Below, piece by piece: positions 10,257 through 20,221 of a DNA stretch of 64,000 nucleotides (its first letter is position 1; each line of letters begins with the position of its first letter). The stretch lies in NCBI GenBank assembly GCA_030248195.1, contig JASAND010006191.1:1-64000 (forward strand), read 5' to 3'. Both the position numbers and the translations under genes were made by a program. Source of the DNA: Trissonchulus latispiculum (lineage: Eukaryota; Nematoda; Enoplea; Enoplida; Ironidae). The notes under the pieces are model-generated. The model did not search any database, was not told where the DNA came from, and saw only the letters and a program-made list of their open reading frames with translations.

Positions 10257-10946
10257 TTATAAGCAGACCGTAAAGACCCAAATCTGAAAGGGGCTGATAC
10301 CGTATCCTGTTAAGAACCGAAAGAACCCCTTGTCCATGATGGACGATACCATTCCCTTGGCTGCTTTGCTAGGATTACTAGCCATTTGACCAACTACCCC
10401 TAACTCCTCCAAAATTTGCTGCTGAAACTGAACTCCACCCAACAAATCATTCAGGGAAACTGACGTCTCAAGATCGCTGAAATTATACATAACAATTTCA
10501 TGAAATATAGTAGCTTCAAAGGTCCACGGAGAGGACAAGTTCCAGTCAAACGCCTTCAGATCCGGAATGCCATGAATAGGAAGGACGATACCGTCGTTCG
10601 CATGATAGAGATAGGTTTGATTTCCTATCTTAACAGGAACCTGATTGGCAAATTCACACTCAACGGACTGACCCGAATGGTGCAAAATATTAGTGACAGG
10701 GTCCAAATACGCCATAACGTTAGTTATCATAAAAGTTATAGGTAATTCTCGCATACATGCAGAATCGGTCATTGGTAAAAATTTGTAATTTTCTTCTATT
10801 TTTTGGCAGGGCCATACTTCGATTACTGGCCCTCCCGCTCTTGCAAAAATATTAGCCCTTTTTAATAGCCCTCTCATCGCTACTGCTTTTAGAACTTCTA
10901 TATACTGTCTGCATTGACGTACAAATTGAATGCATAGTCTGATCAA
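10257..10946 (-). pseudogene. envelope-like glycoprotein, C-terminal part
   Basis: This frame overlaps the end of the upstream envelope ORF (10852-12264) and continues its ectodomain in another phase, so an indel lies in the 10.85-10.95 kb overlap. It shows paired Cys, N-glycosylation sequons (NLSS, NFSD) and a Phe/Ile-rich end at the stop. A convincing membrane anchor is not seen; the product may be truncated. It is annotated as part of a retroelement env; the viral lineage it was captured from is not established. Confidence 0.55.
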
Positions 10947-12264
10947 AAGCGAACCTAATGTTTTTATGCATACGAAATTCTAGTGCTTGTAACATACTTG
11001 CCAAGATGTCAGTCGTCACAACGCCCGTTTCTCTTGCCCAACCATCAAGTATTTTCTCAACCTTTCTTCTTCTCCCTATGCAATTATTATTCTCAGCTTG
11101 CCGACGGTCGCGAGCCACGCTTCTAGTTTGCCTAATGTTACGCGCCTGTACATGACGTTTTTGAGCAAGAATGCGAAAAGGTACTCCCTGCTCTGATATG
11201 AACAGCTGCTTTCCGGCACAGTCGTGAGCAGTATACCCATTTTTATTTGTTAACGCTAAAGTCCCATCATCGGAAATCCAGTTTGCTCCCCACATTTGAC
11301 CCTTAATGCTTTTCCAGGGGACGAATTCACATCTTTCATTATCCGCTATCTCCCAAGCTAAAAAACTCTTATCTCCCAGCGCGCAACCACCACGGCTGTA
11401 CTCACAGTGGGAAGTAACACCCAATGAACTTTCCATAAATTCGTTATGATGCCTATTATATACCACACCTTCGGTGACAAAACAATTATACGTTTCAAAA
11501 GTTTTCCATTTGCAACAGTTTATTCCCCCTCCCGGGTAATACCAGTCCAACTTGTTGGAGGTTTGCCAAAGACCTCCCTTTCTTTCTAAGGCACCATAGC
11601 GACAATTATGCCATTTGTACATATTTTCGCATTCTTGCTCATGAACCGCGATGTCATACTTTCCCTCCTTTTTCAAATTTTCGTCCGCAAAGAAATAGGT
11701 AAAGGTTTCAACTTTTTGATATACAATCTTGCACCTCCAGGACTTAGTGCGATATTGAAGAAGGTTATGTTTGTAAATTTTCAAGTCAGTCTCAAGCGGT
11801 ATACCCTCATCTAAATGTTTATGGACCGTACATGGTACTGGGTCCGGTAGTTTCCATAGGGCCTTGCCTTCCTTTGTCTGACAAAGCAAGGGTTTATCCG
11901 GTACGGGGACAGCTGTAGCAAAATTTTCATTGGCCAGCAACAAGCTGAATACTCCAAAAATCAAAAATAATGTTAGATAATTGTAACCTCTACGAAACGT
12001 ATTTATTTTCTTTGCAACCGCGTTCTGACCACAGTACTGTTGGGGTGTTTGTCTACAAGCGCTCCTTTCTGTTATAGTTTTAAATGTCTTAAAGCTAGTT
12101 TCACCCTCAGTAAATGCCACTCTAACTGCACCTACCATTTTAGGAGTTGTCTCATCATCACTATAAATTCTTTGCGCCAGCCGCCGATTCTGTTCGAAAA
12201 AGGCCTCATTTTCTTGCCTAACCTGAACGTACGCAGATTGCAGGTTTTGCTGATTTTTTTGCAA
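10852..12264 (-). CDS. envelope-like glycoprotein, N-terminal and central part
   Basis: 470 codons. After a charged, Gln-rich leader of about 90 residues comes a hydrophobic stretch (YLTLFLIFGVFSLLL) fitting a signal peptide or anchor. A Cys-rich ectodomain follows with many CxxxC-like spacings (for example GINCCKW) and Trp-rich strands. About two-thirds along, basic clusters RQTR and RDRR look like furin-type cleavage sites. The leader overlaps the gag zinc-knuckle frame, so env follows gag directly with no pol between. The Cys/Trp pattern recalls glycoproteins captured from RNA viruses by invertebrate LTR elements, possibly of class III (gB-like) fold; this is a guess needing a profile search. 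Confidence 0.5.
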   Translation of the reverse strand: MQKNQQNLQSAYVQVRQENEAFFEQNRRLAQRIYSDDETTPKMVGAVRVAFTEGETSFKTFKTITERSACRQTPQQYCGQNAVAKKINTFRRGYNYLTLFLIFGVFSLLLANENFATAVPVPDKPLLCQTKEGKALWKLPDPVPCTVHKHLDEGIPLETDLKIYKHNLLQYRTKSWRCKIVYQKVETFTYFFADENLKKEGKYDIAVHEQECENMYKWHNCRYGALERKGGLWQTSNKLDWYYPGGGINCCKWKTFETYNCFVTEGVVYNRHHNEFMESSLGVTSHCEYSRGGCALGDKSFLAWEIADNERCEFVPWKSIKGQMWGANWISDDGTLALTNKNGYTAHDCAGKQLFISEQGVPFRILAQKRHVQARNIRQTRSVARDRRQAENNNCIGRRRKVEKILDGWARETGVVTTDILASMLQALEFRMHKNIRFAFDQTMHSICTSMQTVYRSSKSSSDERAIKKG

Positions 12265-12606
12265 TCACCTGCTGCCCATCCTGTAGAGATTTTAATGTCA
12301 TTGTTATATCTGTTAATTCTGATTGCAAATGTGACCCAGTCACTGGACCCTCCTGCAAATATCCTGTCCGCTTATTTAAGGGGACTGCCGAAGTTCGGGG
12401 TGGCATAGTTAACCCGAAGGCCTGAGACGGTCCCTGACCGTTATTATTACGAGAGTTCATGGTAAGTCCTCTCCTCTTTTGAGGACAAGTCATGGCATAA
12501 TGCCCTGGCTTTAAACAGTAATTGCAAATAGGTCTGCCATCGGCAGTCCAACGGCCACGGTTGCCCTGTGGTTGACCCCCTGCTACTGGGTGGGGGCAAC
12601 CTCCCG
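12218..12606 (-). pseudogene. gag nucleocapsid region with CCHC zinc knuckle
   Basis: The frame contains CNYCLKPGHYAMTC, a perfect C-x2-C-x4-H-x4-C knuckle preceded by Gly/Arg-rich sequence, and then a helical segment. It is offset from the gag capsid frame, which stops at 12622. It overlaps the start of the envelope-like ORF. Confidence 0.75.
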
Positions 12607-12621
12607 TCCCCTATCCGGGAA

Positions 12622-13632
12622 TTAGAAGTTCATTATATTTCGCGCACTGACTGGTCCCGGACTTCTAGAAAAATTTTGATCAAATTTATTTCTTAATTCG
12701 GTTAAATTTTCATTGACATACTGCTGAAACTGTTCGAGCTTCTTTGCCTGCGATATTGCTTGCGAATGCTGCAACTTCATAGCTTCCACAACTTTTCCCA
12801 TTTCCGTAAGGAGAGGTTCAATTTCTGAATTTGTTTGTGTTTTGCCAACCTGAGTAAAGTTGTAAGCTCCTACTGGTTTAGATGTAGGTCCATTCAATCC
12901 TACCAAAGCTTCTATCTGTCTGGCACGCTTTATGGCATCTCGAAAATCCGTCGGATTTTGTAAAATTAGTTGTGTCTTGTACATCGGGTTTAAACCATTT
13001 ATAAAACTATTGAACGATAAATTCATGGTCGCATCGGGGTCCATTTCCGGATACGCCTTATGTACTAATCTTTGAATTGCATAGGCAAAATCTTGCACAC
13101 TCTCCGCCGGTTTCTCGATTCTGCTATGAAGTTGCATACTCGCAAGCCTTTCATATTCAGCAGGTTTTAAATGTTCAGATAATGCTTCCTCTAAATGTTC
13201 CATCGTGTCTTTCTGTGAATCCTCAAGACTTCTGTAAACATCCAGCGCGAAATTTCGTAAATATGCGGGTAATACCTGGAGCTGTTTCGCCTCATCCCAA
13301 TTTTGGGCAATCGCAACTAATTTGAAAACTACAAACCAATCATCAATTGACTGCTCGTCAGATTTTCCGGAGAAAGGGCGTAGTGTGTCCTTTGGAAGTG
13401 ACACTGTTTCTGTGGGTCCCACCATCACAGGTTTTTGATCCACAGTAGCACTGTTAAACGTGTCAAAAAAACTTCGTTTAAAAGCAGTAAAATCGTCCCG
13501 TAAATTTGAAAAATCCTGGAAATCTGCGGAGTTGGGCAGTTGCGCCATTTTTTGGTCGCAAACCGCTAATTCGTCTTTCATTTCCTCAATCAGTTTCGCT
13601 TGCGTTTTTATGGCTTTAGAGTGTCTTTCCAA
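12622..13632 (-). CDS. Ty3/gypsy-type Gag, matrix and capsid
   Basis: 336 codons from ATG. An N-terminal coiled-coil-like part (about residues 1-60) is followed by LRPFSGKSDEQSIDDWF, the start of the retrotransposon gag/capsid fold, and then helices through VQDFAYAIQRLVHKAYPEM and the FINGLNP turn, a classic feature of this family. A tail with ELRNKFDQNF follows. It stops just before the zinc-knuckle region, which lies in another frame. No LTR or primer-binding site could be placed upstream. Confidence 0.85.
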   Translation of the reverse strand: MERHSKAIKTQAKLIEEMKDELAVCDQKMAQLPNSADFQDFSNLRDDFTAFKRSFFDTFNSATVDQKPVMVGPTETVSLPKDTLRPFSGKSDEQSIDDWFVVFKLVAIAQNWDEAKQLQVLPAYLRNFALDVYRSLEDSQKDTMEHLEEALSEHLKPAEYERLASMQLHSRIEKPAESVQDFAYAIQRLVHKAYPEMDPDATMNLSFNSFINGLNPMYKTQLILQNPTDFRDAIKRARQIEALVGLNGPTSKPVGAYNFTQVGKTQTNSEIEPLLTEMGKVVEAMKLQHSQAISQAKKLEQFQQYVNENLTELRNKFDQNFSRSPGPVSARNIMNF

Positions 13633-13639
13633 CCGCTCG

Positions 13640-15174
13640 TAGTCGGGGTTTTTTTAACAAAAAATCAGATGCTTGTGAATCAGATCCACCCTTACCCTCA
13701 GCCATACACTATGACACCGTACCACAATGAAAATGACATAAATACTTATCTAACAGTTTCAAAATTATCAAGTTATGCGACGGGAAGTTTAGCGTCAATA
13801 TTCACTGTTATAATAATAGCATTGGCCCCTAGTTTTCACCGGGCTTTCCTGACAGTCACAACATTGCTGTACATACTACTATGAAATGACATTTCCATAA
13901 TTACGTAACAACACAAATTTAATCAGAAAAAACTACTATACACATTTATATGCAAAAACCAACCGTAAAAAAGACATCTCTGCGTTTAAGATTCCAAGCG
14001 CTCCACTTTTCTGGCTGGGCTAAATCTGTCAACCCCGGCAAATATCGGCCAATCGGATCGAGATCGTTACTTGGATCGGAGAAGATAGGGATCAGGACTT
14101 GTCACCAAGCTGAATCTGACAGAACCGGATGGGGTTTCGTCTAATTGATACGGGCGAATCGGTTCAAGGGTTCACTAGTTCGCAGTCGGATAACCAAACC
14201 CAAATTCGGAGTCCAAAGCGCGGAAGGCGCCTGATTTTTCTCCAACTGAAGTTGCTGAATCTATAATCGTCAAAGTCCAACCACGCTCTGCTACCAAATG
14301 TAGCAAGTGTGGCGGCGTGGTGGACTGAAAGAGCTTGTGGCGCAGTGATAGCGATGGGTTGGGTTGTCACCCGAAACCCCTGAGGCCGTAATGTTCGTAG
14401 AGTAAATTAATGGCTGGGAGGAACCCGACACCCTTTCTATATACTTAGGAAGAATAATTTACAGATCCTGAAACAGAAACAGCAACCGTTTATTGTTACT
14501 CTCGTTCTGCAATCTAGTCCACACAAGCTACTACTAAAAAATATGCAAACATGAACTTTTAAAACATCTACGATCTGGGCTAGGCCCGCCTCCAGGCTCA
14601 CGAGCTGTTACGAGCCATCATGTTTTTTAACCTCCTGTAACAACTTTCGTTACCCAAAATAGCAGTACCAGCTCGCCAGCATGGAGCGGAGCCCCCCAGT
14701 CCCAGCTTATGTCTCAGTTTTTCTGCCCCTTTTCTTGACACTTAAAAGCCTTGAAAACCCTGAAAAGTTTCCTTAACGTCAATCACATTTCTGGTCTTAT
14801 GGTAATTCCGCGAATTCAACGAAAACCCAGTTTTTAGCAGCGAATGGGAGGGGGGTTCCTTGTTTGAGTTAGTCGAAACGTCTGCTCTTGAGTCCTACGG
14901 TAGAACTGATGACGTTAGTCCCTTAGCAACGTCTGTTGGAAGAACCAGCCAAGCCCCAGTGATAAAATATTCTGCACATACATTACATACATACATACGT
15001 ACATTATTAATACTTTCATTTTTAGGTTGTTCTAGTTTAGAAATTTAAAAGACTGAATCCCACTTTTTCGTTAATTTCTTTTCTGCTTTTCCGCAGTACT
15101 TTCTCCTAAATGCATTAAGTTATTGTAGGTTTTATCTATTTTTTTACTTGTTCTCTGTTTGACTAGAAATTCTA
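13640..15174. other. no gene seen; presumed retroelement flank
   Basis: The upstream side of gag might hold an LTR, but I could not find a matching copy near 8-10 kb. Short ORFs here have no family features. Confidence 0.35.
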
Positions 15175-15182
15175 TTGCATAG

Positions 15183-17827
15183 TAGTGTTGTTTTGATTTT
15201 TCATTTTAGTTTTGATTTGATTTTTGATTTTTTATCAAAACCTCCGGAGTTTTGATTTGATTTTTGATTTTTTATCAAAATGTGCCGGAGTTTTGATTTG
15301 ATTTTTGATTTTTTATCGAAACTCTCGAAGTTTTGATTTGATTTTTGATAAATCAAAACTCAAAAAGTTTTGATTTTTGATTTTTTGACAATTTTTTAGG
15401 TATAGTTTTCGGAGCTTAAGGAGGGGGACATTTTTGGGTCAATATTTGCCTTTCTCCGATGTTTGCCAGACACTTATGGCACCTCCACAACTGCTCTTTC
15501 ATATTGCTTTCTTAGTAGGACGAGAGTCTCTCTTAGTAAGGCAAATTTGAATCCGGATCCAAATTTTCACACCCGGCCCGGACCCGCACCCGTTTATTCA
15601 GACCCGGACCCGGATTTAAGGGGGTCGCTTTGGGCCAAAATTTAGTCACGGATTTCGCTCATTTTTGCACACAATATACTATGGGTAGGGTTGTGCCGAT
15701 AAGAAATTTCTCGGGCTGGGCTCAGGTTGGACCGAACCGTTTCTTCGCTTCTGGCTCGGTTCGGAATTTGGATTTTTGTTTCAGTTGCGCAAACCAAATA
15801 CGTACTCACATTGAAAATGATTACCTGACCTATGCTTTAGCTCGACTACAAGAAGAGCAACTTCAGCAAGCGAGCTTTTTTTGGAACACTCAGAAACTTT
15901 TAAAAGTAATTTACTGCAAGAAGGATATTTTGAATTTTTCTGGATTTCACAGTCTGTCTTTAGACCTCAGGACCCGGACCCAGACCCGCGGTTTCAAGAT
16001 TGAGACCCGGCTCGGCCCGCGCCGCGGGTACCCGGTCCCGGATTTAACTCTGCGAAAAGGTTGTAACTGTCCCTAAAAAATTATGCTGAGGCGTCTATGC
16101 TCCCCAACTATACTGAGGCAGCTTAGGAAAGATACCGTGTACTGTAACAAAAAGTAAACGTGTTTGAGCGAAAATCCTATTCAACTCTTGGTTGGCCTGG
16201 CGAACTTTTCAACCAGAGATGAAACCGGGTCACTATTTACTGACCAGGTGATCCGGTATTTTTGAAAATTCAGGTTTAAGCTTGGAAAGATTCAAAATAC
16301 TTATATTGAGGGTGCGGTGAGTATTCTTTTATTTTTTTGGACAGCTTTGGAGTCTAAAATAGGAAGCTGGTCAAAATTTTTGCTTTCCTTATAGTAACGT
16401 TGGAAAGTATATAAATATTGTAAGTAAACCGGAAAAAGTCAAAACTGATTCGCACGATTTGGATTTCGCACTCGATCTGCAGTCAACTCCATAACTTGTT
16501 GAATCAGTTTGGAACAAGAAACTTTGCCGAAGTCAGCACATCATTTAATTCTAATTATAGAGCTTAACATAAGCACCTTTGTGTTTTATTGTAGTAAAAA
16601 TATTTTATTTAGTTGTATAGCAGAGGGTTACACTCAGCGCACTTTCCTTATGTAGAATTATTCTTGCTAGGATTCAGAAAATACATACTACAAATAAAAG
16701 TCAAAATAAAATCCACTAGTCCCTAAGGATACTAAGTCATAATATTTCGAAAAAATGAAAATCAAAATGCAGAGTCTGTGAACCTTATTTTGCTGAGATT
16801 TTCTTAATTACTCAGATTTGAGATCTACACAGTCTGACTCCCTCAGAAAACAAGAGCAGCGGTGAAGAAAACTGCAGCAGATGGAGCATAGAAAATTTTA
16901 GATTTTAAGATAAAGATTTCGGACTCTCAGGGCCCATACCTAATTTTCTTGTTTCTAGTTAAGATCCAACGCAATCATCGTTTCAAACTAGATTTAAGCT
17001 TGACAGGTCATTACAAACATTTTGAGGACACTACAGCGACAAGCATCTTAAAGACTAGACGATTAAGTTAAGTATATAATTATTCCTGAAGTTTTGAGTA
17101 ATTACTGAAGTTTTCAGGTTATAAAAGCTGATAAAAATTCCAAAAATATGCTTTAACAGCAAAAAATTTCCCCCAACTAAAAAATACCGGGTCAAGACCG
17201 GGTCAGAGCTCCTGACCCGGTGACTCGGTCCATATAGTGACCAGAACTGACCCGGTGACTCGGTGACCTGGTGACCCGGTTTCATCATTGTTTTCAACAT
17301 TGACGAACCAGCAGTAGCTTGGATCGAGAATGCAGGCCAACGCATAAATCCCGTCGAAATCGTGGAATGAAGGATCTGTTGCGAAACGAAAACGTCCCGT
17401 CAACTCTGAGACAAGACCGTCAACCAAATGAGAAAATTACAACTCAGGACAGACTTGCGCACACAGAAACACACACAGGGGCATAAATCAATAAATATGT
17501 AGCGGGACTGGAGAAGTGTGTTTAAGTATTTAAGTATATCAGACATCGCTGAATCAAAACTAGGTTTTGATTCAGCGCTGAATCAAAACTAAGTTTTGAT
17601 ACAACGCTGAATCAAAACTGGGTTTTGATTCATTCTTGAATCAAAACCTAGTTTTGATTATAGCCTTGAATCAAAGCTGGGTTTTGATTTTTTAGGTTTT
17701 GATTTTTGATTTGATTTTTGATTTTTTACAGTCTGAGTTTTGTTTTTTGATTTGATTTTTGATAAAATCAAAACTCAAAATGGGTTTTGATTCAAGTTTT
17801 GATTTTTGATTTATCAAAACAACACTA
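15183..17827. mobile_element. hAT DNA transposon, degenerate, with nested insertion
   Basis: The terminal inverted repeats are TAGTGTTGTTTTGAT at the left end and its complement at the right. They are flanked by an exact 8-bp direct repeat TTGCATAG at 15175-15182 and 17828-17835. Eight-bp duplications and TAGTG-type ends define hAT elements. Subterminal zones (15190-15390 and 17560-17820) are dense in TTTTGATT repeats, plausible transposase binding sites. A transposase remnant lies inside (17203-17427). A second inverted repeat, GATGAAACCGGGTCAC near 16217 against GTGACCCGGTTTCATC near 17287, and GACCCGGACCC-rich tracts indicate later insertions. Confidence 0.85.
17203..17427 (-). pseudogene. 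hAT transposase remnant
   Basis: The short frame contains FDGIYALACILDPSY, matching the A-x-x-LDP block near the C-terminal part of hAT transposases (before the dimerisation region). It is cut off where CCGGGTCACC repeats begin. Its position inside an element with hAT ends supports the call. Confidence 0.55.
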
Positions 17828-17835
17828 TTGCATAG

Positions 17836-20005
17836 TTGATTTGTCACACAAGTAAGAGATCGTGAAGTGTACTTATTGCCTAAGCCAAACTCCGACAGGA
17901 GTAGTGAAGATCCATTGCGCCTTAATTCTGCCTTCGTTGGTCGTCAACCCACGACCAGCGACATTGAATCAGAATCTGATGATGGAAAGTTTTCACTGCT
18001 TGCGAAACTTTGAACTGAAATTTCTCTTTAGGGACGGAATTTGCAAGAAACTTCATGCGCCACGATGACAGACTCTGATGGACGTACAATATATGTGAAA
18101 TTGAAGAAAATCGGGGAGGGTCAATTAAAACCAATCGCCCTATGTACGACTGCTAGAAAAAGCCTGCCATGTATTTAGTAAATGCTATACCAACTGTTTT
18201 GCTGGCCTATGTTGTATCTGGTCGACCTAACTTGAGGTTTCAGGGCGATTTGTTTTGGGTTGTTGGAGATAAGCGTTTCTATGACTTTTGGTAAAGCTTG
18301 TGCTCGTGCTTATTCTATTTAGTTTTACTGTGCTGTAAATCTAAAAATTGTAAGTTGTAACCACAAATTTCCGACTTATAACCTAAAACGAAACACAGTT
18401 TCACATTCTAGCTTTCTTCGAAAATTATGCCTACATTCTGCGTAGTGCGTATGCAGCACTGTTTAACCTGATGACCGTCGATAACTAACCAACTGATATT
18501 AAGACAGCTTTATTACATTTCGCAACAACCTACACAATTATTACATGAAAGCAGTTCACAATCACAATCCCTCAAATTATTACGAAACCTAATTAATAGA
18601 AAAAGCACAGAACAAAAAATGGAATAAATAGAATGAAGAATCAAAACAATTAAAATTAGCACCAATAGGCCAAGAAAAACTGATTCATAGGGACCGATTA
18701 CACAATTATAGACGCATAAGCAAAGACTTAGTTAGGTACAATAAAGAACAGAACGGCAACGAAAATGTTAAAGTTAAGACAAGGCTTGAGTTAGACCACA
18801 CTTTAAGTATCTTCCACCTCGAAACTAACTCTAACGAACCGCAGCACACTACAGAGGGAGAGAGGCAATAAAATTTTATCCACTGCTGACATTCAAACCA
18901 ACCATCTGGTTACAAAAAATGCCTTTGACCACTCAGCTATTTCAATAACAATCAAATGCATGAAAAGCATCGTTTCTACATAAGTTCGCCCTACAACCTT
19001 CCATTGCCCAACAGCACTGAGATTTCCGAGGAAACTACTAAATCACACTACGATATATGCACAAAAAAAGATACAGTTGCATCAAAAGTAGACCGAAACA
19101 ATTACAACAGTGACAGGCAAGAACAGAACAACATCCAGCAATTACAACAATAAACGTAATTTCTACAGCTAAAATGGGTTTAATGCTGAAATATAGAAAG
19201 CTAAGCAATAGCATAAAACAAACCATATGTATAATTAAGCAATCATGTTAATCAGAAACTAAAGATACCACAAACACGACAGATAACAAGTGGATAGTGC
19301 AAACGAACGCTCTCAATAACTGTTCCACAAATTTGACTAACAAGATTTAAAATTGTATACTTTTCCTTTGAAAACAGTGCAAAGTTACAAACAAAGTATA
19401 TAAAGATTATGAAGAATAAGGAAAATTTTTTGACTACATACACATACATATACCATTTTGAAAGTAAGGCAAACAAAACAATCATTAGTTATATACGTAT
19501 ATTTGTAAACTACAATTACTTTATTTGGAATAAAAGCTAACAAACTTCGCAAACAAACCTATGTACAATAAAAATTACAGTAACCTCAGCACAGAATAAA
19601 ATTTAACAATCCACGAAAACGAAGTGTAGTGACCTGGCATCATCATTTTGTATGTTTGCTAAAAATAATTTCACACTACAACTGCCAAGATTAAAATTAG
19701 ATTTCAAACGAGGAAAACAGTATAAAAACTGATCAGACAACAAAACTGAGATATAACTTTTCGTCGTCGGCATAACAAGGGATGCCACTAAGCTACAAGC
19801 AATCAACAGATAACGAACAAACTACCAGCCAGTTTCCTTCAAAGCTATTGAATCAATTAACACTAATTAACTATTACATAATCATCAACAATTACGCATC
19901 AAAAAACTGTAAAAGCCAAGCCAGTTAGCCAACACATTAAAACATAATATTATATACATGATAAGGTGGAATTGAATTTTAGGGGGAGTGAGGAGATGGG
20001 GATAT
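17836..20005. other. 3' flank/UTR of the catenin gene; no other gene seen
   Basis: AT-rich DNA with short non-coding ORFs. On the minus strand an AATAAA lies at 19520-19525, about 480 nt past the catenin stop; it is the nearest canonical polyadenylation signal I could find. Confidence 0.4.
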
Positions 20006-20221
20006 TTATACCCAGGAATCAAAGGGGGGTTGTTCCAATTTTGAGGATCCATTAACAGTGGTATACATCTGAGGTCGAGGGGTGCTCATACCACTGCCCC
20101 CATTGACGGGTGAAGGGGTATCCTGATCAGGAGCGCCGCCTTGCGGGGGACGTCGCTGTTTATGAACCTGGGCATAGAGCGGCTCCCCCCGGCTAGGTGG
20201 AGAAGTCAGGCTATCTGTCGG
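20006..20221 (-). CDS. catenin exon 29, C terminus with DSWV PDZ ligand
   Basis: Begins [20 protein letters not shown] and ends [15 protein letters not shown] before a TAA at 20008-20006. DSWV is the class of C terminus used by vertebrate delta-catenin, ARVCF and p0071 to bind PDZ proteins such as Erbin and densin. Confidence 0.9.
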   Translation of the reverse strand, partial: PTDSLTSPPSRGEPLYAQVHKQRRPPQGGAPDQDTPSPVNGGSGMSTPRPQMYTTVNGSSKLEQPPFDSWV

